A DNA stretch of 64,000 nucleotides. Origin: Bog-756 sp049517675 (GTDB taxonomy: Bacteria; Actinomycetota; Acidimicrobiia; Acidimicrobiales; RAAP-2). The stretch lies in the NCBI GenBank assembly GCA_049517675.1, contig JBEKRV010000010.1, positions 1 through 64,000 on the forward strand, given 5' to 3'. The notes below the pieces were generated by a model. It did no database searches and was not told the origin of the DNA. It worked only from the letters and a program-made list of their open reading frames with translations. Positions 27,901 through 36,077 of the stretch are shown in pieces (positions within the stretch are counted from its first letter, which is position 1; every line of letters starts with the position of its first letter). A program made the translations under genes and the position numbers.

Positions 27901-29364
27901 GAGGATCACGCCATCGACCATGTCCGAGCCACTGGCCCCCGTCGCCTCGCACACGGTGGTGGACGGGCAGACGATGCTGGTGACCAAGTCACCCGACGGC
28001 ACTGCCTGTGTGGTCCAGGTCGATCCACCGTCGGTCGTACCGAGGACGACGGAAGAGAACGAGCCGGACTCGATGCCGATTCCGGGCACCTCGCACACGG
28101 AGGCGGATGGGCAGACCATACCGGCCAGCACATCGACGCCGGTCGGCAGGGTCTGCGATGTCCACGTCGAGCCACCATCGGTCGTGGTGAGCACCACCGA
28201 GCCCGCCGAATTCGCCGCCGGCGCTTCGCACGCGGCAGGCGTCGCGCAAACCAGGGCCGCAATGCTCGTCATCCCGGGCGGCAGGGTCTGGGTGGCCCAG
28301 ATCGAACCACCGTCGGTCGTGCCGAGGATGACGGGGTCATCGGAACTGTTCACTCCCGTCGCCTCGCACACGGTCGTGGACGGGCAGACGATGCGGGTGA
28401 CGGAGTCACCCGACGGGAGGGTCTGCGTGGTCCAGGTCGAGCCAGCGTCGGTCGTAGCGAGGATGACAGCGTCGTCTGAAGTGTCGGTCACCGTTGCCTC
28501 GCACTCGGTGACGGACGGGCAGACGATCCCGTCGACCACACCGATTCCCGTCGGCTGGGTCTGGGTGGCCCAGCTGGAGCCGCCGTCGGTCGTACCGAGG
28601 ATGACGGGGCCGTCGGAGCTGTCCACTCCGATCGCCTCGCACACGGTGGTGGACGGGCAGACGATGCGGGTGACGGAGTCACCCGACGGGAGGGTCTGCG
28701 TGGTCCAGGTCGAGCCACCGTCGGTCGTGCCGAGGATGACGGAGGCGTCCGGACCGGCACCACCGAGCGCCTCACACACGGTGGTGGACGGGCAGACGAT
28801 GCCACCCACGGAGTCGAGCAGCGGCAGGGCCTGCGCGGTCCAGCTCGAGCCGCCGTCGGTCGTACCGAGGATGACGGCGTCGTCCGCGTCCATTCCGGTC
28901 GCCTCGCACACGGTGGCGGACGGACAGACGACACCACTCACGGTGTCACCCGACGGCAGGGTCGGCGCGGTCCACGTCGTCCCACCGTCGTTCGTGCCGA
29001 CCATGACGGGGTCGCCCGAGTTGTCGCTTCCCAGCGCTTCGCACACAGTGACCGACGGACAGACGACGGTGACGAGGTCCGCCGTCCCGGAGGGAACCGT
29101 TTGCGCCGTCCAGGTCGATCCCCCGTCGGTCGTGCCCATGATCGCGGCCTCTGAGGCACCCGCACCCACCGCCTCGCAGACCGATGCGGACGCGCAGGCG
29201 ATCGACGCAGGGTCGAAGGGAGACGGATAGCTCTGGGTCACCGTCCAGGCGGCAGATGACGAGGCCGACGCCGGACTGGCCGGCAGACAGAGAGCCACCC
29301 CCGAGCCGATGAGGACGGCGACCGACACGCACCGCAAGGCGCCAACTCTCCATGAATGCCCCAC
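24985..29364 (-). CDS. Large secreted repeat protein: 16 Asp-box repeats, Ig-like domains, GYWL repeats
   Basis: 1459 aa. A signal peptide (residues 1-34, hydrophobic VSVAVLIGSGVALCL, end PASA) is followed by 16 repeats of about 45 residues (about 38-765). These show the Asp-box GTTDGGSTWT of BNR/sialidase-like beta-propellers and usually a C-x5-C pair (VCPSTTVCEA). Three Ig-like domains (about 766-1050) follow, then a linker domain (about 1065-1190) and six GYWLVxxDGGIFxFG repeats to the end, likely a second propeller. I see no sortase motif, anchor helix or catalytic site. GTG at 29364 chosen: GGAGG lies 5 nt upstream and it yields a clean signal peptide. Probably cell-surface or released; ligand unknown. 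Confidence 0.8.
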   Translation of the reverse strand: MGHSWRVGALRCVSVAVLIGSGVALCLPASPASASSSAAWTVTQSYPSPFDPASIACASASVCEAVGAGASEAAIMGTTDGGSTWTAQTVPSGTADLVTVVCPSVTVCEALGSDNSGDPVMVGTNDGGTTWTAPTLPSGDTVSGVVCPSATVCEATGMDADDAVILGTTDGGSSWTAQALPLLDSVGGIVCPSTTVCEALGGAGPDASVILGTTDGGSTWTTQTLPSGDSVTRIVCPSTTVCEAIGVDSSDGPVILGTTDGGSSWATQTQPTGIGVVDGIVCPSVTECEATVTDTSDDAVILATTDAGSTWTTQTLPSGDSVTRIVCPSTTVCEATGVNSSDDPVILGTTDGGSIWATQTLPPGMTSIAALVCATPAACEAPAANSAGSVVLTTTDGGSTWTSQTLPTGVDVLAGMVCPSASVCEVPGIGIESGSFSSVVLGTTDGGSTWTTQAVPSGDLVTSIVCPSTTVCEATGASGSDMVDGVILGTTDGGSTWTTQTIPSGDFVGNLVCPSTTVCQAVGSDSSDDPVILGTTDGGSTWTTQTLPSGDSLTSIACPSATVCEVAGNGNSDSGVMFGTSDGGSIWTGQSLPSGDYMNGVVCPSVTVCEASGQSSSDTDVVLGTTDGGLTWTTQTLPVAIVGVPLTVVCPSTTACEATADGDPVLLGTADGGSTWTEQTLPSEDYVTSVVCPSATVCEALGYDGSGDSLVFGTTDGGSTWSPQALPWATTGIDGVACASATECFALGAGSWPTGVEILELAGATATITPTVPSTAVFGQAVTYSATVAGGGTTPTGTVTFSVGGTTLCGDALDSGAASCSSNAAPLGDDAVEVSYGGDSNYASNSTTGSIDVSPATTTTSMSPSLDPTSVGRNVTYSATVAAVAPGSGTPGGEVDFTDNGVTIGSCSAVALSAGAASCATLYDATGPEGPIVATYLGSPDYAGSVSSPLTENVSDAASSTLASVGPDVAADGGSVTYSATVSGVGALTPSGSVTFSIGSTVLCTGDLSAGTGADSSASCTATTAPVGQAQTVTAAYSGSGTYSVSSGTTTLSVAPAPPAAPSGSTSSDSGSTGPSGKATASITNVSGTGTGYGSLTVASYSANPSGVGVTDGTGTYYDVQVSTGSSFTSLTVTVCDPASADKLDWFNGSSWVAFSDQSTSGGCLVATVSSATSPSLVQLIGTDVALVDVPPPPSPKHGYWLVGSDGGIFAFGSAGFHGSMGGIPLQRPVVGIVPTPDRGGYWLDAADGGVFSFGDTTFYGSIPGLGIHPAGSGLPGSLDAPIVGMVPSSDRHGYFMVASDGGVFAFGDARFAGSCPGIGGCSGAAVAVMPDSTGNGYWLVTATGSVYSFGDASYLGAPGPQSSAITSAVATPDGKGYYILDGAGQVFAYGDADGGLGNVPAGATGGPDPASAIFTTSDNGGYWVADALGKVFTFGDAPDDGDMSGARLNGPVIAASGS
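27070..29250 (-). repeat. 16 tandem coding repeats of about 135 bp
   Basis: The DNA encoding the Asp-box repeats is itself repetitive. Repeats 5 and 7 are nearly identical over about 70 nt (about 28376-28444 and 28649-28717, offset 273 bp), pointing to recent duplication or gene conversion. The repeats have no spacer units and stay in frame, so this is not a CRISPR array. Confidence 0.85.
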
Positions 29365-29399
29365 CTGGACCTCCGCCGTAGGTACCACCCGAGCTGGCG

Positions 29400-29405
29400 A
29401 CTCTA
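29400..29405 (-). promoter_or_regulatory. Candidate -10 box for the large repeat-protein gene
   Basis: TAGAGT on the minus strand lies 35 nt before the chosen GTG, giving a short leader that contains the GGAGG ribosome-binding site. No convincing -35 is seen. Confidence 0.35.
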
Positions 29406-29568
29406 TCGGCTCCATCGGCTCGCCGCATCCGTGGGGGCCTGGGTACCGGTGCGGCTTCGAAACCAGATGTCGAGGTGGCCGTCGGAGTTCGGGCCTCGTG
29501 CAGTCGACGTCCCCTCGACGATGGTCCGGTACCGGTGGGTCCGGACCGACGCGTGACCCGGAGTACGG

Positions 29569-30450
29569 TCAGCTGCCCAGCCGGTCGCCGGGACCGGGAT
29601 GCACGCCGTGGAGCCACGAGGCGGCGTCCATGGGTCGCTTCCCCTCGGGCTGGACGGTACGCAGTTCGAGCCGGCTACCCCCTCCGGCCCCGACCGTGGT
29701 CCCGAGGAGCTCTCCCGGCCCGAGCGCCGCGCCGTCGCCGTCGGCCGGCCCGGCCGACAGCACACGGAGACGCCTGCCGTGGAACTTCGTCCACGCCCTG
29801 CCGAGCCGCACGACGCGGCGCAGGTGCAGCGCCGGTTCCTCCCAGTCGAGCTCGAGCTCGTGGGGGCTGAGCTTCTCGGCGTAGGTGGGGTTGCCCGCCT
29901 GCTCGTGGGGGACGGGCAACCCGGTCCGCCCGTCGACCAGGTACTCCTCCAGCATCCGGCAGCCGATGGCCACCAGCCGGGCCCGCAGCTCGTCGACCGT
30001 CTCCTCGGGATCGATCTCGGTCGCCTCCTCGGCGTACACGGGTCCGGTGTCGAGGCCGGCCTCCAGCGCCATGAGGCAGACGCCGGTCTCGGCGTCGCCC
30101 TCGAGGAGCGCCCGCTCCACCGGTGCGGCGCCCCGCCACCGGGGCAGCAACGAGAAGTGGAGGTTCACCATGGGGAGTCGCTCCAGCACGGCGACCGGGA
30201 CGATGCGGCCGTAGGCCACGACGACGCCGAGTTCGGCACCCACGGTCGTGGCCTCGTGCAGGTCGTCGGTGACGGGCAGCCCCAGCTCCACCGCCGCCAC
30301 CTTGACCGGCGAGGGCACCAGCGCGCTCCCCCGGCCCCGTCGCTTGTCGGCACGCGACACCACCATGGTCACGTCGTGGCCGGACGCCACCAGGGTGCGC
30401 AGCGGGGGGACGGCGGCTTCGGGGGTTCCGAGGAAGACCAGACGGGCCAT
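29569..30450 (-). CDS. fmt: Methionyl-tRNA formyltransferase
   Basis: Formylates initiator Met-tRNA using 10-formyl-THF. FLGTPEAAVPPLRTL at the start, the catalytic stretch NLHFSLLPRWRGAAPVERAL near residue 110, and a C-terminal OB-like domain from about 205. 293 aa is slightly short for the family (about 310). ATG start, 70 nt after def. Works as the partner of Def, which removes the formyl group. Confidence 0.94.
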   Translation of the reverse strand: MARLVFLGTPEAAVPPLRTLVASGHDVTMVVSRADKRRGRGSALVPSPVKVAAVELGLPVTDDLHEATTVGAELGVVVAYGRIVPVAVLERLPMVNLHFSLLPRWRGAAPVERALLEGDAETGVCLMALEAGLDTGPVYAEEATEIDPEETVDELRARLVAIGCRMLEEYLVDGRTGLPVPHEQAGNPTYAEKLSPHELELDWEEPALHLRRVVRLGRAWTKFHGRRLRVLSAGPADGDGAALGPGELLGTTVGAGGGSRLELRTVQPEGKRPMDAASWLHGVHPGPGDRLGS

Positions 30451-30520
30451 GTCCGGCGACGCTAGCGGCCCTGGTGCCGCCGGCCGCGTCCGGGACGGCG
30501 GAGCGGGCGAACGGTCCGGC

Positions 30521-31066
30521 TCAGACGGCCCGGTCGGTGCCCACGGTCACGAGCTTCGCCTCCATGGCCGTCGTGTCGAGGCCCATCGCCCGGTCGCGCA
30601 GGATCCGGAGCGCCTGCTTGCGCATCTCCTCGTCGAGGCGCTCGACCATCAGCACGCCGTTGAGGTGGTCCACCTCGTGCTGGAACATCCGTCCCATGAA
30701 GTCGTCGGCCTCGATGGTCACTTCGTTGCCCTCGAGGTCGTAACCGCGCAGGAGGACGGTCTCGGGCCGTAGGATCCCGATGCGCAGGCCCGGGATCGAC
30801 AGGCAGGCCTCGTCGTGCCAGAGCTCGCCGGAGGACTCCACGATCTCGGGGTTGATAACGGCCTGCGGTCCGTCGTCGAGCTCGTAGACGAACAGCCGGC
30901 GCTGGACCCCGACCTGCGGCGCGGCCAGACCGGCACCCACCGCCTCGTGCATGGTCTCCACCATGTCGTCGACCAGCTTCACCAGCGAGCCGTCGACATC
31001 GTCGACCGGTTTGGCGACCTGACGGAGCACGGGGTCGCCGTAGGTGCGGACCGCGTAGGAGGACAT
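30521..31066 (-). CDS. def: Peptide deformylase
   Basis: Metal enzyme removing the formyl group from new proteins. Motif 1 GAGLAAPQVG and motif 3 QHEVDHLNG (HExxH metal site) are intact. Motif 2 reads EACLSIPG where the usual form is EGCLS; the metal-binding cysteine is kept. 181 aa is normal. ATG start preceded by the -10 box TAGAAT with a 6-nt gap, suggesting a leaderless def-fmt transcript. Confidence 0.94.
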   Translation of the reverse strand: MSSYAVRTYGDPVLRQVAKPVDDVDGSLVKLVDDMVETMHEAVGAGLAAPQVGVQRRLFVYELDDGPQAVINPEIVESSGELWHDEACLSIPGLRIGILRPETVLLRGYDLEGNEVTIEADDFMGRMFQHEVDHLNGVLMVERLDEEMRKQALRILRDRAMGLDTTAMEAKLVTVGTDRAV

Positions 31067-31072
31067 GTGCCC

Positions 31073-31078
31073 ATTCTA
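31073..31078 (-). promoter_or_regulatory. -10 box of the def promoter, leaderless
   Basis: TAGAAT on the minus strand (31078-31073) is 6 nt from the def ATG, and there is no Shine-Dalgarno sequence, as expected of a leaderless mRNA. Confidence 0.5.
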
Positions 31079-31108
31079 CGGCACGGCGCGCGCGTTCCGG
31101 CCAACCGG

Positions 31109-32899
31109 TCACACGTCCGTCGGGTCGACCTCCACCCGCAGGCGCCCGGCCGGTCGGGCCACGGCGGCGAGTCCGTCGGCCAGTGCGCCGTGGTCGCGGG
31201 CGCGCACCATGAACCGTTCGGTGTCGATCCCCGAGATCTCGAGGCCGGTGACACCGCGGAGACCCTCGGCGTACTCCGGTGCCCCGGGACCCCGCACCGT
31301 GGCCAGGGCCCCGAAGGGCGGCAGTCCGAGCTGGCGCCGGAGCGGCCGTTCGGCCTCGACCAGCAGGCCGGGGTCGGCGTGGACGGCTGCGGCCAGCACC
31401 TCGTGGCCGGCCATCCGGGTCTGGACCAGCAGCCGGCCGCCGCCGTGGTGGGCACCGACCACCCGGGCGGCGCGGGCCAGCAGGGCCAGCGCCTCCTCGG
31501 CCGCCCCGAAGCGCGGGGCCAGGAGGTGCTGGTCGAAGTCGAGGAAGGCCACCAGGCCGGCGTGGTCGACCCGGTGGAGCGCGGCTTCCGTGCCCACCAC
31601 CAGGCGACCCTCCTCCGCCCGCTCGGACGGGTCCGTTCCCGCCGTCACCTCGACGGCGGGCGTGCCGAGCAGGGCGGCCAGCTCCTCGGTGGCACGCGAC
31701 ACGCCGATGCGCAGTGACTTGAGCCTGGTCGAGTCGCAGGCGGCGCACACCGCGGGACGGGTCTCCCCGCACCTGCCGCACGTCAGCGTCCCGGCCGCCT
31801 CTGCCTGCGCCACCGCCCCGCCGCACCTGGTGCAGCGGGCCAGCTCCCCGCACGACCGGCAGGCCAGGACCCGGACCCGGCCGGTCCGGTTCAGCACGCA
31901 CACCACCCTGCCGCCCGGCCGGTCGAGCTCGCTGCGGGCGGCCGTCGACAGGCGGTGCGAGAACAGGCCGGTGCGGGGGTCGTCACCGGTCCGGTCGACC
32001 ACCTCGACCACCGGCCACCCTCGGCGCTCGACGGCCCGCTCCGTCGTGACCAGGGCACGTCCCTCGGTGAGGACCAGCGTGGGGCAGGGACTGACCAGCA
32101 CCACGGGGGCACCGTCGCGACGGCCCCGTTCGACCACCACGTCCACCGCCGACCAGGTCGGTGCCCGCTCCTCCCGGTAGGCCTCGTCGTGGGCGTCGAG
32201 CACCACCGCGGCGCGCAGTCGCTCGATCGGGGCCCAGGCGGCCGCCCGGGTGCCCACGACGACGTGACCGCCCACCCGGGCCCGTGCCCAGTCGTCGGGC
32301 AGCACGGCGACGGGGATCCCGGCGCCGCGCAGCCGGACGGCCAGGTGGTCCGCCCTCCCCCGGGACGGTGCCACCACCAGCACGCCGTCGGGTCCGGTGC
32401 GGTGCACCAGCTCGAGCACGAGCAGGACCGCATCGAGGGACGGGGCCAGGCGGACCACCGAGCCCCCCGCCGCGGCGAGCGCGCCGTCCACCAGCGCGAC
32501 CGCCCCGCCCCCGGGCGACTCCGGCCGCCGGCCGTCTCCGTGCGGAGAGGGCCCGTCGGGCAACGAGCGGACGACCCGGGGCGGGGAGGACGTCCCGAGG
32601 AACGACGACACCGGCCCGGCCCAGCGCCACGCCGCCCACTCGGCGAGCGAGACGACGGACGCCGGCGGGCCGTGGCCGCTCGACGCGGCGATGTCCAGCG
32701 TGTGGAGGTCAGGATCGGGGACGACGTCGTCCTCCACCACCCAGGCGGCCACCCGGCGCCCGTGCAGGGGGATGCGCACCCTGCTCCCGACCGTCACGGC
32801 ATCGGCCAGCGTGGGCGGCACCGAGTAGTCGAAGCGACGGTGGATGGCGGGTACGTCGGGGACCACCCGCACCACGCGGCGGTCCGGACCCCCGGTCAT
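31109..32899 (-). CDS. priA: PriA primosomal protein, helicase-inactive actinobacterial type
   Basis: Replication-restart protein that recognises fork structures. The N-terminal 3'-end-binding domain (RRFDYSVPPTLADAVTVGSR) and the eight-cysteine zinc region (CRSCGELARCTRCGG, then CGRCGE and CAACDS) are kept. The helicase motifs are decayed: no GxGKT P-loop, and VVLDAHDEAY stands where a DEAH box is expected. Such ATPase-dead PriA is known in actinobacteria. 596 aa against about 730 in E. coli. ATG start 41 nt after metK. Confidence 0.9.
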   Translation of the reverse strand: MTGGPDRRVVRVVPDVPAIHRRFDYSVPPTLADAVTVGSRVRIPLHGRRVAAWVVEDDVVPDPDLHTLDIAASSGHGPPASVVSLAEWAAWRWAGPVSSFLGTSSPPRVVRSLPDGPSPHGDGRRPESPGGGAVALVDGALAAAGGSVVRLAPSLDAVLLVLELVHRTGPDGVLVVAPSRGRADHLAVRLRGAGIPVAVLPDDWARARVGGHVVVGTRAAAWAPIERLRAAVVLDAHDEAYREERAPTWSAVDVVVERGRRDGAPVVLVSPCPTLVLTEGRALVTTERAVERRGWPVVEVVDRTGDDPRTGLFSHRLSTAARSELDRPGGRVVCVLNRTGRVRVLACRSCGELARCTRCGGAVAQAEAAGTLTCGRCGETRPAVCAACDSTRLKSLRIGVSRATEELAALLGTPAVEVTAGTDPSERAEEGRLVVGTEAALHRVDHAGLVAFLDFDQHLLAPRFGAAEEALALLARAARVVGAHHGGGRLLVQTRMAGHEVLAAAVHADPGLLVEAERPLRRQLGLPPFGALATVRGPGAPEYAEGLRGVTGLEISGIDTERFMVRARDHGALADGLAAVARPAGRLRVEVDPTDV

Positions 32900-32940
32900 G
32901 GCGTCCCCGCCGGTGGCGGCCGACGGTCGTGGTGCGCCGG

Positions 32941-34137
32941 TCAGAGGCCGAGCGCCTGCTTCAGGTCGTCGGCCCGGGAGGTCTCCTCCCAGGTGAAGTC
33001 CTTCTCGGCCCGGCCGAAGTGCCCGTACGCGGCCGTCTTCCGGTAGATCGGGCGCTTGAGGTCGAGATCGCGCACGATGGCCGCCGGTCGGAGGTCGAAG
33101 ACCTCGTCCACCGCCTTGGCGATGGCCTCCGGGTCGACCTTCTCGGTCCCGAACGTCTCGACCAGCAGCGACACCGGACGGGCCACGCCGATGGCGTAGG
33201 CGACCTGGACCTCGCAACGGGCGGCGGCCCCGGCGGCGACGACGTTCTTCGCCACCCAGCGGGCCGCATAGGCGGCGGAGCGGTCCACCTTGGACGGATC
33301 CTTGCCCGAGAACGCACCACCGCCGTGGCGGGCCATGCCGCCGTAGGTGTCGACGATGATCTTGCGTCCGGTCAGCCCGGTGTCGGCATGGGGCCCGCCC
33401 AGCTCGAACACGCCCGTCGGATTGGCCAGCACCCGCAGGTTCGACGCGTCCAGCTCGGGCGGCAGCAGCGGGTTGATCACGTTCGCCCGCAGGTCGGGCA
33501 GGAGCAGGGTCTCGAGGTCGATGCCCGGGTCGTGCTGGGTGGAGATGAGCACCGTCTCCAGGGCGATCGGCCGACCGTCCTCGTAGGTGACGCTGACCTG
33601 GGTCTTGCCGTCGGGCCGGAGGTACGGCAGCGTCCCGACCCTGCGCACCTGGGCCAGGCGCTGGGCGAGGCGGTGGGCCAGCCAGATCGGCAGCGGCATG
33701 AGGTCGGGCGTCTCGTCGCACGCGTATCCGAACATCATCCCCTGGTCACCCGCGCCCTGGGCGTTCAACAGGTCCTCACCGCCGCTGCCGGACCGGACCT
33801 CGAACGCCTTGTCGACGCCCTGGCCGATGTCGGGTGACTGCTCGTCGAGCGAGACGATGACGCCGCAGGTGTTGCCGTCGATGCCGTAGGCGTCGTCGTC
33901 GTACCCGATGTCGAGGACGGTCTGGCGCACCAGCTTCGGGATGTCGACGTAGGTGGAGGTGGTGATCTCCCCCGCCACCAGCACCAGCCCGGTGGTGAGG
34001 AGCGTCTCGCAGGCGACGCGGCTGTCAGGATCGTCGGCGAGCAGCGCGTCCAGCACCGAGTCCGAGATCTGGTCGGCCATCTTGTCGGGGTGCCCCTCGG
34101 TAACGGACTCCGAGGTGAAGGTGTATCGGCTGCTCAC
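32941..34137 (-). CDS. metK: S-adenosylmethionine synthetase
   Basis: Makes SAM from methionine and ATP. FTSESVTEGHPDKMADQISD at the N-terminus, GAGDQGMMFGYA near residue 120, and GGGAFSGKDPSKVDRS near residue 265 are intact; 398 aa is normal. GTG start with AAGGA about 10 nt upstream. A leader of about 150 nt precedes it. Confidence 0.96.
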   Translation of the reverse strand: MSSRYTFTSESVTEGHPDKMADQISDSVLDALLADDPDSRVACETLLTTGLVLVAGEITTSTYVDIPKLVRQTVLDIGYDDDAYGIDGNTCGVIVSLDEQSPDIGQGVDKAFEVRSGSGGEDLLNAQGAGDQGMMFGYACDETPDLMPLPIWLAHRLAQRLAQVRRVGTLPYLRPDGKTQVSVTYEDGRPIALETVLISTQHDPGIDLETLLLPDLRANVINPLLPPELDASNLRVLANPTGVFELGGPHADTGLTGRKIIVDTYGGMARHGGGAFSGKDPSKVDRSAAYAARWVAKNVVAAGAAARCEVQVAYAIGVARPVSLLVETFGTEKVDPEAIAKAVDEVFDLRPAAIVRDLDLKRPIYRKTAAYGHFGRAEKDFTWEETSRADDLKQALGL

Positions 34138-34299
34138 GGCTGTTCCATCCTTGCTCGTCTGGTGGGATCGTCCGGTCGTCGTGCGCCCGGACGGCGCCGA
34201 CGGTCGGTCCTGCTGGCGATGATGCGATCCGGTGGCGACCCGGAGGGCCGTCGGTGCGGTGCCACCCCGGGCCCGGGCCCGGTCGGAAGGACAACGCTA
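34138..34299 (-). promoter_or_regulatory. metK promoter and structured leader
   Basis: A -10 candidate TAGCGT (minus strand 34299-34294) predicts a leader of about 150 nt. It can form several GC stems, for example CGTCCGG with CCGGACG (11-nt loop) and GGTGGC with GCCACC. I could not match it to the SAM-I, SAM-II or SAM-IV riboswitch consensus by eye. Confidence 0.35.
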
Positions 34300-34320
34300 C
34301 CCGCGGGCGGCGCGCCACCG

Positions 34321-35580
34321 CTAGGTGCCGGGTCCCCCGATCAGCGGGGCGACCCTGTCCAGGACGGCGTCGGCGACCTCGCCCTTGGAGGCCAGGGGAA
34401 CGGTGGTGACGGTCCCGTCGGCGCCCAGGATGGTCACGGCGTTCGTGTCGTGGTCGAAGCCCACCTGCGGCGCGGACACGTCGTTGGCCACCATGAGGTC
34501 GACGCCCTTGGCCACCAGCTTGGCCCGGGCCCGTTCGGACACGTCGTCGGTCTCCGCGGCGAACCCGACCAGCACCTGTCCCGGCCTCCGGCGCCGGCCC
34601 AACTCGGCCAGGATGTCGTTGGTGGCCTCGAGGACGAGGTCGGGGATCCCATCGGCCTTGTGGAGCTTGACGTCGGCGGCGACCTTGGGACGGAAGTCGG
34701 CCACCGCGGCCGCCATCACGACCACGTCGGCGTCCGCGGATCGGGCCAGCATGGCCGCCTCCATCTGGGCGGCCGTCTCGACCTCCACCACCTCGACGCC
34801 GGACGGTCGTGGATGGCTGCTCGTGGTCACGAGCACCACGTCGGCCCCCCTCCGGGCGGCCGCCGCGGCGATGGCGTGGCCCTGCTTGCCCGAGGACCGG
34901 TTCGTGATGAACCGCACGGGGTCGATGGCTTCGCGGGTGCCGCCGGCCGACACCAGGACGTGGACGCCGGAGAGATCGCCGACCGGACGGCCGCGGCCGC
35001 CACGCGCCCGTTCCAGGAGCACCAGGACGGCCTCGACGATGGTGGCCGGCTCGGCCATGCGTCCCGAACCGGTGTCACCACCGGCCAGACGGCCCACTTC
35101 GGGTGGGACGACCGACACGCCGCGGGCCACCAGCGTGGCCAGATTGTCGCGGACCGACGGGTGCTCCCACATCTCGGTGTGCATCGCCGGGCACACCACG
35201 ACGGCGGCCCGCGTCGCCACCAGGGTGGTGGTCAGCAGGTCGTCGGCGATCCCCGCGGCGTAGCGGGCCAGCAGGTCGGCCGTGGCCGGTGCGACCACGA
35301 TCAGGTCCGCCCGTTGACCGAGTCGCGTGTGGGGGATCGGCAACGCCTCGTCCCACACGCTCGTCTGGGTGGGTTCGGAGCCGAGGGCGTCGAAGGTGGC
35401 ACGACCGACGAAACGGGTGGCCCGCTCGGTCATCACCGGGGCCACGTGCACCCCGGCGTCGACCAGCCGGCGACAGACCTCGACGGCCTTGTAGGCGGCG
35501 ATGCCCGCGGACACGCCGAGCACGACGACGGGACCGTCGCCCCCCTCTGGACGGTCCCCGCCCGGTGTCACCTGTCCCAC
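34321..35580 (-). CDS. coaBC: Bifunctional phosphopantothenoylcysteine decarboxylase / synthetase
   Basis: Two steps of coenzyme A synthesis. The CoaC flavoprotein part covers about residues 18-200 (VSAGIAAYKAVEVCRRL; CPAMHTEMWEHPSVRDN), and the CoaB synthetase part about 205-419 (VLVSAGGTREAIDPVRFITN and SSGKQGHAIA). The decarboxylase motif PAMHTEMW is a variant of PAMNTxMW: His stands where Asn is usual, which is worth checking. GTG start at 35580; a second GTG three codons later is possible. 419 aa. Confidence 0.92.
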   Translation of the reverse strand: MGQVTPGGDRPEGGDGPVVVLGVSAGIAAYKAVEVCRRLVDAGVHVAPVMTERATRFVGRATFDALGSEPTQTSVWDEALPIPHTRLGQRADLIVVAPATADLLARYAAGIADDLLTTTLVATRAAVVVCPAMHTEMWEHPSVRDNLATLVARGVSVVPPEVGRLAGGDTGSGRMAEPATIVEAVLVLLERARGGRGRPVGDLSGVHVLVSAGGTREAIDPVRFITNRSSGKQGHAIAAAAARRGADVVLVTTSSHPRPSGVEVVEVETAAQMEAAMLARSADADVVVMAAAVADFRPKVAADVKLHKADGIPDLVLEATNDILAELGRRRRPGQVLVGFAAETDDVSERARAKLVAKGVDLMVANDVSAPQVGFDHDTNAVTILGADGTVTTVPLASKGEVADAVLDRVAPLIGGPGT

Positions 35581-35629
35581 GGCACTCCCCCCGCACGCCC
35601 GACCCCGGCCTCGCTGCCGGGGCGGCGCG

Positions 35630-36007
35630 TCACTCGGCGGACTGGTCCTTGTCGGCGGCGATGGCTTCGGCCACGGCCTCTTCGACGGCCAGCTCGACCG
35701 CGCCCTCGATCAGGGCCAACGCGGCGGCCTCGGCGGCCTCGGCGGCGGCGATCTCCTCGGGATCCGGACGCGAGTAGGTGGCCTTGCCCGCGGCGATCTC
35801 CTCGAAGGCGATGGAGAGCGGCTTGCCCGACGCCGACGCGACCTGCGGCGGCACGACCACGCCGATGCCCTCGCCCAGCGAGTTGTAGTAGCTGTTGACC
35901 TGCCGCGCCCGACGTGAGGCCAGCGCCACCAGGGTGAACTTGGAGTCGACCTTGTCGAGGAGCTCCTCGATCGGCGGGTCCATCAGGGTGATCGGGTTCT
36001 GGGCCAT
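35630..36007 (-). CDS. rpoZ: RNA polymerase omega subunit
   Basis: Assists folding of the beta-prime subunit. NPITLMDPPIEELLDKVDSK, LVALASRRARQVNSYYN and KPLSIAFEEIAAGK match actinobacterial omega. A tail of about 35 Ala/Glu residues brings it to 125 aa. ATG with AAGGA 5 nt upstream. It follows gmk after about 70 nt, the usual gmk-rpoZ pairing. Confidence 0.93.
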   Translation of the reverse strand: MAQNPITLMDPPIEELLDKVDSKFTLVALASRRARQVNSYYNSLGEGIGVVVPPQVASASGKPLSIAFEEIAAGKATYSRPDPEEIAAAEAAEAAALALIEGAVELAVEEAVAEAIAADKDQSAE

Positions 36008-36077
36008 CACGATCCTTCGGGCATGTCGGGGGATGGGAGGCGGCCGGGATGCCGGCCGACGTTTCGCCCCTCGGCCC

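Noticed and set aside
27070..29250. CRISPR-like regular repeats
   Set aside because: The repeats are contiguous 45-codon protein units without spacers and stay in frame.
24985..29415. Repeat-protein start at the codon ending at 29415
   Set aside because: The extra 17 residues put a charged stretch before the signal peptide; the GTG at 29364 has GGAGG upstream and gives a normal signal peptide.
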